DNA from: Diphasiastrum complanatum
Lineage: Eukaryota; Streptophyta; Lycopodiopsida; Lycopodiales; Lycopodiaceae
Assembly (NCBI GenBank): GCA_029204225.1
Contig: CM055094.1
Coordinates: 24,390,541-24,454,540, forward strand
Reading direction: 5' to 3'
DNA length: 64,000 bases
Position numbers and translations under genes: made by a program. The notes below the pieces were generated by a model that made no database searches, had not been told where the DNA came from, and was given only the letters and a program-made list of their open reading frames with translations. Shown piece by piece: positions 12,900 to 22,700 of the stretch (position 1 is its first letter; each line of letters starts with the position of its first letter).

Positions 12900-13210
12900 G
12901 TGAGGTGTACTAATTGGTGGAATCTAAGCTTTAGATACTACCAATTTTACAAAATATGTACTATTTTTGTAATTTACATGTTCCTGAGACTTTAGAGTAC
13001 CAAAGATTGGTACTATTTAAACCTATCGTGTAACAATTTTGATCCTCCAGACTACCAATTAAGGTTCTTGTACTTTTCTACATGTTTAGTACTTTTGTAC
13101 TATTAGATATTTTTGTACTTTGGTACTATAAGATGCTTTGGTGCTTTGGTCCTACATGTTTGTACTTTCTACCGCTCTAGTACTTTGTTGCTATAAGAAG
13201 CTTTTAAACA
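12900..13210. repeat. GTACT/TTTGGTAC-rich subterminal-like repeats
   Basis: Many short copies of gtactttg, ttggtact and gtactttt. A similar set, mostly in the opposite orientation, lies at 15920-16080 and around 14700-14770 and 16850-16880. This may mark a larger transposon enclosing the inverted-repeat element. Confidence 0.45.
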
Positions 13211-13473
13211 TCTCTTTGACGTGCAGTGAGGGGGTTTAAATTACTTATGTCGTGTAACACGATAAGACTTCTTGAATATAGATCAGTGGTAATGAAAATA
13301 CTCCCCCACTTTGAAGATGTTAACAATGACTTTAACGCAGAAGGAATCTTTAAGAAATTTCGAGTGAACCAACATTGTATTGAGCTGAACCAGTGTGTTT
13401 CTCAATGTATCCTAAAATATAATTATAATTCATGATGTGGTTTCAGTAGATTTTGTTAGGGAGAGCGAGAGCG

Positions 13474-13600
<127 letters not shown>

Positions 13601-13952
13601 TCGTTCCCAATTCTAGGAAGGGGTGTAGCCCTTGTTTTTTCCTTGTTGAAGGCATGGTATCATAAACAGTTCTTTGTTGAACTTGGAACATCCACAAGGA
13701 AGGCCACGCTGATGGAAGGAGCATTGTGGTGACATTTTGGAATAGAATACAACCATATGGTTCGAGAATTTTGACTAACACTCTTCATGCTTTCTTTTTT
13801 CTCATTTTCTCTCGTTTGATTCATATTGCTATGAATTCTACACACAAATTATGTTTGGTTTAATGTTCAAGTTGGCTTGGATCAACTTACGTGGTAATTC
13901 TTAGGCATATTATTATGTTCTTTTAGTAGGATGTAAGGTTTTTAGGTCACAA

Positions 13953-14243
13953 GTCAAGATGCTCCAAAGATTCAGAAGGGCTCACCCAGAAGTGCAGATA
14001 TCTCTTAGATTTTTTGAGGCGTTGAAGCCTTATTTTGTTCGGAAATTGAAGGAGCGGTACACCTGTTGCTGTATGTACCATATGCAAATGATATATTTTG
14101 AGGCGTTTAATCATATGAGACAAAACGCGTTTGGTCATCATGGAAAGGATCATGCCTGCACATGTTCCATCTGCTGCAAAATTCAGGAATCGGATATTTG
14201 CAAAGCAAACCAATTTGTTTGTCCCAGCATCAGCAATATGTGA
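13953..14243 (+). pseudogene. Cysteine-rich transposon-type protein, N-terminal part
   Basis: The frame reads L-R-F-F-E-A-L-K-P-Y-F-V then T-C-C-C-M-Y-H and F-N-H-M-R, followed by C-T-C-S-I-C-C, and then stops. I recall similar L-x-P-W/F-x-V...C-C-C-x-Y-H blocks in multicopy uncharacterised proteins of non-seed plants, algae and animals, probably transposon-encoded. The CCC..H and CxCxxCC pattern suggests a metal-binding module. It lies inside the inverted repeats on the plus strand and is continued, after stops, by the frame at 14298. Confidence 0.5.
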
Positions 14244-14297
14244 AAATCGCTTTTATGTGCAAAGCCTCCTAATTTAGAATACCATTAAAAAAAATGC

Positions 14298-14700
14298 TTG
14301 TTCGAGGACCGCATTAAATGTGGCATTTGCACGTTGCCATTATGTCCCTCTGAGACATCAATGGACAGCAGGGAGTTGTCTGTGAAGATCTTTACAGACA
14401 TTGTGTCAGGGTTTGTTGATGAGAGTGGCTCTATCAAGAAGAGAAAGGATTTGGTAGTGCAAAGAATGCGGAGCAGTGCTTTTGTTGACTTGGTTTTAGC
14501 ACATTTGAAAAGCCTCATAAAGCATAACTTTGTGTTTTGGTGGCAGTCACAACAATTTAAAGACTGCTTGCTGAAATTTCCTTTGAATGTTATTGTTTCA
14601 GTCATTGACTTTGCGGAGAATTATTCGTTCAAGATGCAGAATGAGATGTACTACTTGTTTAAAACTCCAAAGTACCTATTCATTAATTACAAATTTTCTA
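14298..14700 (+). pseudogene. Transposon-type protein with D-F-A-E-N-Y motif, middle part
   Basis: The open frame contains W-W-Q-S-Q-Q-F then V-I-D-F-A-E-N-Y and Q-N-E-M-Y. The D-F-A/S-E-N-Y...Q-x-E arrangement recurs in multicopy proteins that also have the CCC..YH block, and could be a nuclease-fold (DDE-like) strand with a catalytic Asp; that is inference. The frame ends in GTAC-rich repeats, so the C-terminal half is lost and the copy cannot be autonomous. Confidence 0.5.
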
Positions 14701-14799
14701 TACGGTACTTGAGTACCAAATTTGATACTATTGAAGTACCAATTTTGGTACATTCGTAACTGTCTGAAATTGCACTTAAGTCTCAAAAACAGGTACTTC

Positions 14800-15005
14800 A
14801 TGTGGATCTTTAAAACTATCCATCTTTAACACCTTTAATACCCCTTCACTCTCAAGCAAAAACTAAAAAACCATCCAAGGAGCACAAACTATAACTTTAA
14901 TAAACAATTTTGGTACATTTGTAACTATTTCTTGTGGATTTAACACTATCCATCTTTAACACCTTTAATACCCCTTCACTCTTAAGCAAAAAACAAAACC
15001 ATCCA
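14800..15005. repeat. Imperfect direct repeat inside the transposon
   Basis: The phrase actatccatctttaacacct...ataccccttcactct.aagcaaaaa occurs at about 14813 and again at about 14945, separated by roughly 130 bp. Confidence 0.75.
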
Positions 15006-15009
15006 AGCC

Positions 15010-15900
15010 CATACCATCATTCGTAGATCATGTTGGAACACATGCTAGTAATGTTGCAGGGAGCACAAACCCTGAAATCAACTTCTCCTACCCTATTTGT
15101 GACTCAAAAATCATGCTGGAATCTGGTTGTAAACATTTACAAAGCACCAACATAGGATTTACAAGTTGAAGAATGCCTCGGCCTTTCAACCTTCATCCCA
15201 ATAATCAGCAAGCAGCAAATGAAACTCAAAGCCCCTCAAGAATGAAATAGCCATTCAAATCTATGCAGTATATCGTAATTGAATTTTTGAATATGTAACA
15301 TGTACAAAAAATTAGTTGGGTTGTTCAGATCTAATCTGTAGGGGGGTCGAAGCGGTACAAGTACCCTTCGACCTCAACAAAATAGTTCACAACAAGAGGG
15401 GACATATCGTTCTCATAGTCGAACAAAGGGTTTCTTCTAGTAAAGGCAATAGGGATTCGCGCATGGACCTAGCCCATGAGCCACGGGTACAGAGTTCCTT
15501 CATATATTAGGGGACCGTTTCAGCATTGCACTCTACGGAAGGGTCGAAAGATTTTATGGCCAAACAGTTCTCGTAGTTATTTTTACACATGATCCTGCTC
15601 TTCTTCCTATTGCTCATGCGCTGTCTGTGGGACTACTCTACTGCGGAGTAGTCTATATCATCCTTGAGCTTTGAAAGTTTTTCTAGTACTTCAAGATTTA
15701 TCGTTGAATCCATGTCTGCTTCCTTGTTCAGTTGTTGATCTTCATGCAAGAAACTGCCCACAGGGCGGCTCTTAGTCAGCATTGGGCTATATGTACCTCA
15801 TTATGCGAGGTCAGAGAAGGAAAATGATAGATTTCAGATTTCAGCTCGGTAGTCTCAGATTTCAGATCTCAGCTAAATTTTGGTAAGTCTTCTTTATCGA
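15010..15900. other. Interior of the transposon, no gene recognised
   Basis: Contains short open frames without motifs and an imperfect repeat of gatttcagatt.cag near 15830-15875. Confidence 0.3.
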
Positions 15901-16879
15901 GATTTAGACTAAGACAACAACCAATAGTACCAATTTCGGTACTTTAGTAGAACAAATAAGTACCTCAAACACAAAAAAATTCTAGAACCAAGAACAAAAA
16001 AATCCTGGAGTACCACGTACAAAAAAGTACCAACAATCCACAAAACTTTGGTACTCCAAGAGCACCAAAAGTACCAAGAACCCACCAAGAATGAAAGAGA
16101 TAGAAAGAAAGCATGAAGAGTGTTAGTCAAAATTTCCCAACCATATGGTTGTATCCTATTCTAGAATGTCACCACAATGCTCCCTCCCATCAGCATGGCC
16201 TTCATTGGGGATGTTTCAAGTCCAACAAAGAACTGTTTATGATACCATGTCTTCAACAGGGAAAAAACAGGGGATACACTCCTTCCTAGAATTGGGAATG
16301 TTGACTATCTTTAACTCCACCAAAAACTCTCTCTCTTTCTCCTTCTCAAGCAACTTGCACACAAACTAACATTGCTGAATTAATACTTTCCATTGAATTT
16401 CCGTATATCCCAAATATGGGAGTAAAAGACACACACATTGTGAGCTAATAAACACACATGTTCAACTCAATAGTGTTGAAAAAAACAGTGCCAAAAGTAT
16501 CAAAATGGGATTCATGCAGACATATAATACTACCAAATTCGAAGCAAAATAGTTCCAAATATGTCATATTTGAGCTCTCAAAACAAGGGAAGAACCAAAA
16601 GTCCCAATATGTACTTTCAATATGTTCTGCCATAGTACCCAAGAACTCACATGATCGATGTGTAAATAAAAATCAATAGTTTCTACTGATTGGTTAAGAC
16701 TTCTAAAACCAATTATTGCTAAAGTAGGGCCAATCAGTTTAAAACTAAAGACTATCTAATAGAGAACCAAAGCCGGTACTCTGAAACATGAAAAGACTCA
16801 GAAACGTGTTATAAGTATAAATCCAGGGTTCTCCAGAGTAACAAATACCGTTGTTTGGATACTCCAAGAATACCAAAAC

Positions 16880-17300
16880 AATCAGCACCAAAAAAAACTT
16901 ACTCTTTCCAAGCCCCTTGTGAGCCCAAGCCCTGGCCTCCTCGGGGATCTTCTCGCTGCACCCTGGTTTCACACATAAGTCTTTGGTGCTTATGGTCACA
17001 GCAAAACATAACGGATGTTAAGAATGCCTGCAGGCAAACATGAATGATCCGAGAAGAAAGGTGGAGTCCAAAGACTCGCTGCATGCAACGCAAAACCCAA
17101 GGGCGTGGATGCAGTCTACCCCACCCACAACGTGGGGTCTCGGGAACAAAGTAAATTTGTGCCCCCAGTTGATCCTCTCTTGCATGAGGCTCATTGCGGC
17201 GAATCCAATCAGTGCGAACAAGTGCCATATGGAGACTATCTGGAACATAACGAAAAACATTTTGATGATTATGATGATCAACAAGTTTACTAGATCATTC
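16880..17300 (-). other. GC-richer block with coding character, unassigned
   Basis: This stretch is clearly less AT-rich than its flanks and is open in several frames on both strands. On the minus strand one frame gives a hydrophobic segment (V-S-I-W-H-L-F-A-L-I-G-F-A-A-M-S) preceded by an acceptor-like TTATGTTCCAG; a second gives L-C-V-K-P-G-C-S-E-K-I-P-E-E-A before a GTAAG-like donor. These could be exons of a real or captured gene, but I recognise no family. Confidence 0.3.
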
Positions 17301-17630
17301 AACATAATCCAAGTGGCTTATAGCAGTGACAATGACATTGAGGAGCTGAATTCATGTCCATTAGAACACGAACTACAAGTTCGAAACTAACAAGGAAACA
17401 TGCTAAGTAAACTGCAGGCCACACAAGATCTGATAGTTACAATGTTGCAAGGAATGGAAAAAAAAATCGGCAAGCTGATGAGGTGAAATGGGAAGGATTG
17501 CTTGCTGCCTATTTGGTGGACAAGACAAAATTTTGAGAGCTGAAGTGTATACCAATAAGTGTAAACATTTGTGAGAGCATTCAACAAGAACACGGATGAA
17601 GAACGACATGTTTGATTGCATTTTCCAGCA

Positions 17631-17835
17631 CAAGTCATTGAGTCAAATAACCATACAAACATATTAAGTATTGAGGAAGTCATTTCTATGACACCAAGTT
17701 TAGTAAACAAGTCCATTGCTTCAATGACTTGTGCTGATTTCAAGTCATTGAGTCAAATAACCATAAAATCATAGTAACTAGTGAGGAAGTTATTTCAAAT
17801 ATGACACCAATGTAAACAAGTCCACTGGCATCAAC
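17631..17835. repeat. 110-bp tandem duplication
   Basis: caagtcattgagtcaaataa...gtaaacaagtcca occurs at 17631 and again from 17741, with small differences between the copies. Confidence 0.75.
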
Positions 17836-17839
17836 TGGT

Positions 17840-18660
17840 AACAGCAACACATGAAACTCAAGACTTGGGAGGCACAAAGTTGGCATGCTGATTAAAAATG
17901 CAATTGGCATGAGCTGTTAACAAACTAAAAAATGATGACAATCAATTTCATTAATTTGCCCACTAAATTATTTTATAGTTTATTAACTTCTTTCGGGTTT
18001 TTTTTAATAAGTTCTTGACTAGAAATTCTTGAGAAGACTTTGCAGAAGCTTCTATGCAACAACACAATACAAATTTGCACGGACCTTTAAAGCACTTCAA
18101 GAAACAATCAAGATGGCATAACCACCAAAATGACACATGCTAATTAACATTAACTTCCCGTGATCTTTATCTGATCATAGTCCAGAAAAACATAGCCAAA
18201 ACAAATTATTTTAATTTTTCGGACTTCTGAGAAGTATATTTTGAATAAAAAAAAGTTATTTCACCAAAACTGCTCATGAAAACCAGTTTATTTCACCATA
18301 TCATTTAAATTCATTATCCTTCTAGTGCCTTTTCTTTGGTTTCAGTAAAAATAGAAAGTAATAAAGAAACTGTAGATTTGGAAGTAGGTCTTAAGATCTA
18401 TCACCAACATCAAAACGTTGCCAAAGGATCTACATGAAGTCATCTACAGGAATAAAAATGCTTAATAATTATAGATGCTAAACGAAAGAAATGGAAGATC
18501 ATATATACATAAGGAGCTTCTGAACTAGCAAGCACATTGAAGTGGATATGACTCAATGATGTAAAATTCTGGACAAAAGAACACAATGGACATCACCAAC
18601 CAAACCACATTACATCAGATCAATTGTCATGAACATTTGTCACTGATATTCATTAGTAAG
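17840..18660. other. No gene recognised
   Basis: AT-rich sequence downstream of the TPX2-like gene; it may include its 3' untranslated region. No further exons could be placed. Confidence 0.3.
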
Positions 18661-19677
18661 AGCTGGGAATATCTAACATGCTGAAATCTGAGGAGCATAG
18701 AAATTTTCAAGATTGAGTTCACTTGTTGGTACCTGAAAAAACAAATTGAATTTATGAAAAGGGTGGTGATACAAAGCCAATATTCCAAGCATTGATATTG
18801 CGTGGAGTTTCTAGGTACCAAGATTGGCATGGCATGCTTTATGCTGTGGCAATGTTGATAGAATAAAGAATAATCTACTTGTACAACAGTATGAAAGGTG
18901 GCAGCATAGTGCCTCTAGGTTTATTGTCATCTAATTGACCTAATAAACATCCAACTAGAAAGGGTCATCCTCCTTATTTTGCTGGATTGAAAACTCTAGG
19001 CATGAAGAAGGGTGTGAAAATGTAAGGCTATATAAGAAGAGGTATGCACAGAAGCCTCACCCTAAACTTTTAAGAATCCAGTTATAGTCATTCTTTGCCG
19101 ACACGTACATACATTGGGGTCCCATAGAAGGACTAGGTAGTTAGAGAAGAAGTCTTGAGAAATTTACCACAGAACCTTTTGAAGAATCAACCCCCAATAA
19201 TCAGCTTCTTGCTTAGCTGATTAGTGATCTTTTTCATATCTAGCCTGGGCTCTTTACTTTTGCCAGAGTTGAAAGAGAAGCATTGATATCAAGGATGTTG
19301 TTGATGCCTGAAGCATGTCCTAGGAGCATTCATTGCATGGAACTTGGGCTCCATTGGAATTGTCAGTTTTTTAGTTGATCTGCCAATGAAACCCACATTT
19401 TAAATTACCCACATTCTGATGGACATGGTTGTGATAAGTTGTAATGCTATCAAACCTTCACACTGTTGCAGAGATAGATGACGATGATGATGATTACGAT
19501 AGTATAAATTGAAGACAGGAGGGTTCTTTACCTACCTTCTAGGTTTGAAAGGATGTAAGAAAGAAGGCATGTTTTGGAATGACATCATCATCTGATTGTT
19601 GCCCTTGCCCTGCATTTCCAAATCTCTGTCAAAACAAATCCTAATCACAGCATAGATTATTGAAGTCATCAGGACAC

Positions 19678-19751
<74 letters not shown>

Positions 19752-22700
19752 CTTTTCCTGGTCCACTTGCAGTTGCTCTATATGTTGTGCCCTTGGTGGC
19801 TTTCCCAAAGTCTGCAAAAGAAGGGCTATCACTGATTCTCACTTCTTTACGTCCAGCAACAATACATGCTTTTACTTTGTGTCCACCAACTCATTTATTT
19901 AAGGAAAGATTGCAAGAACTAGTTCTTACTAACTATATTTAAGAGTTTGTTGTTTGAATTTTTAGATAAAGATTGCCTCAATACTCCATAGCTCCTCCAC
20001 AGAATCATCAGTTCATTGCTTCAATCAGGTTTCTGGCTCATGTACAAATAACATAGTACTCCTTAGAGCTAGAATTATATGTGAGAAACTATTGGATTGC
20101 GTTTTGAACTCCACTTATGTAGTCATGGGCTCAAATTTGGAGGTCACTTCACTGCCTAAAAGAGAAGCAAGTCTGTAATGAATAGCTCTTACTATTCTAT
20201 TTGTGGCTCAAAAATATGGCCTTCATCAAAGAAAAATCATTAATTAGCTCTAGAAATCTCAGAATCCTCATATCACTCGCTTTTATCAATGAGGAGATTG
20301 GCCTCATTACTGGCAGCATGATTTCATTATTGCAGGTATTAAAATTCAACCTTGTTGCTACACATTATTGTGTGTACAGTTAGTTGTGAGTATTCTCTTG
20401 AAAGTTGGGAAATTTCTAAACATACCTTTCTACATAAACATAATAATGTTCAATTTAAAGAAAGAGAGAAGCTGAATATACTAAACTATTCAGAAAACCA
20501 AATGTCTAGAATCTAGTGCCTTCCACAAGAACAAAAACATCCATAAGACCTACAAATCTCTTCTAAGTATTTGCATAAAAAACTCTATATGGAAACTAAC
20601 TAGGTGGGGCCTGGAATTCCAGGCCTTCAATGTTTTGTCTACATTGAATTTGTCAGCCCTTAAAGTGAGTCTAACATCTAACTTTTGAGCCCATCCTAAC
20701 CAATTTTTAGGCATAGTTGATGTAGCTTCAGTTCGTACGATGACTCATCTGAAGCCTATTTGAATCTAAGCCTATTGCATTTTAAACATAGACAACAATG
20801 AGTGCGAACAGGCAATGCCTTCATTTACGTCGTGGCATATCATATTAACGAAATGGCATATCATATTAGAGAAAAATCTTTATGTTCAAAGCATTGGAAC
20901 CATTCTTACCTGATTAGCCTTGATAAGTGTCACTAAATGGTTCTTGCAGCACTTGCCCGTTGCTGTACTTTCAATACTTTTTCTGCATGCAGAAGAACAG
21001 TAGGCTTGTTTCAAATTTTAGTACATTTCCAAGAAGTTTAAGTTGATGTTAAGAAAAATGTATCACGAAAGGATGAATGAGCGATTATGAAACAAAGTAA
21101 CCTTTTCCAGTTCTGCTTCCAAACAGCCTTCCTTGTTTTGTGCACGTGATAGTTCCTCAGCTCCTGGCAGTTGTGCTTCTTATGGGCTGGCAGATCAGTT
21201 GTGCTTTTGATTGATGCAGGAACAGACACCAATGCATTCACCACTGTGAGATTGACAGAAGAAAGAGCAGGTACTTTGAAGTCATCTGCAAATGGTAATT
21301 TTTTTACGGTTTCATCCATCAACCGCGGATCAGATCCAAGGGTTGTTGTAACCATCTCAGTAACTTGGTTACAATCATTAAAATTATTGAGCATAAGTTT
21401 ATTGCCATGTGTGTTTATTTCTTCTGCACTCTTCTCATTCCCCTTCTCAGATTGTTCAGCTGATAAAAATTTCTCATCACATCTTGAAAAGTGTCGACCC
21501 TTATCAGCTTGATGTGAATGCACACATGTAACAAGAGTTTTGACTTGCTCATCACTCTTTTGAGTCAAGCAATTCTCTGGAGATGGAGATGGTTTCATTA
21601 AATTACAGCTTGGTTGCATGCTGTCAACTTTCACAACATACTCAGTAATTTCCACCTTGTGTTCAGTAGCAGGTATAGTGAAATGAGTGTGCTTCTGAGC
21701 TTCTACTGACAGCAGTTGATTGATTGTGCACAGAGTCAAGATCTCACCTATAACACCCTTACTAGCAAATTGTGACCCGGTACAAGGTTCTCCATCCTCT
21801 AACTTTGACAGATTGCCGGGACAATTGACACTGACAGGCATGGCAGAAGTTGGCTGCACTTGACAGTTTGATCCTTCCTGTAAAACATTTTCAGTCAAAA
21901 CTTCAATTGAAGATTTTTCAACTATTTCAAGCACAGGCTCAATTCTTGCAAGAACACCAATGGAAGAAACAGGCAAGCTCTCTTCCATCTTGGGTATTGC
22001 TGAAGATCTTGAAATTGCTTCACGTGGAGCCTTTGGATATTTTGCCTTCGGTATCCAGGGCTTAAGCCTTTTATCATTAGAGGCTGGAACTTTTTGAACT
22101 CCTGCTTTCTTTTGAGAACCTAAAGCTGCAGCACATCTTGAGAGGGTGCAAAGAGTAGCTTTGAGAGACCTAGCAGAGCAGGGTCCATCACTGTGACCTT
22201 TCAACCCCTTCTCATCATGAGAGACCTTCAAGGGATGCTGAGACCTTTCAACCCCTTTTTGGGCTCTGTTTTTTGTGTTAAGCTCTGGTTGGCTTTGGCC
22301 ATTATTCTTTGAATTTGACTGCACTTTGGCTGTAAGTAATGTAGGGACATTCTTTTCTGGGAAAATTTTCGAACTTTTTGCTCTTTTGAGCTTTATTTCC
22401 TTTGAGACACTTGCTATTGGCAACTGGCTAACCTCTGAATGCTCCTTATTAGATGAGGCTGTGACTGCACGTTGACTTTGATTTGGATTTTCGTTTTCAC
22501 AAGTACTTGGTTTCTTTGAAGTACATGCTACTTTTCTCTGCCTAGAAACCGGTTCACTCTTGGGATTTTTCACTTTCCCTTCAACTCTATCCACATGAAA
22601 ACAATCTTCCACAGGTAATAAGCTTAGAACTGCCAAATCTTGCCTGCAGTCAAACAACGGTAGTAAATCATGGTAAGATTAGTTTAGAAAAGAAGCATTT

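Noticed and set aside
19660-19902. 80-codon plus-strand frame with an E-R repeat
   Set aside because: Mostly microsatellite; the real coding signal at 19752-19811 is on the other strand.
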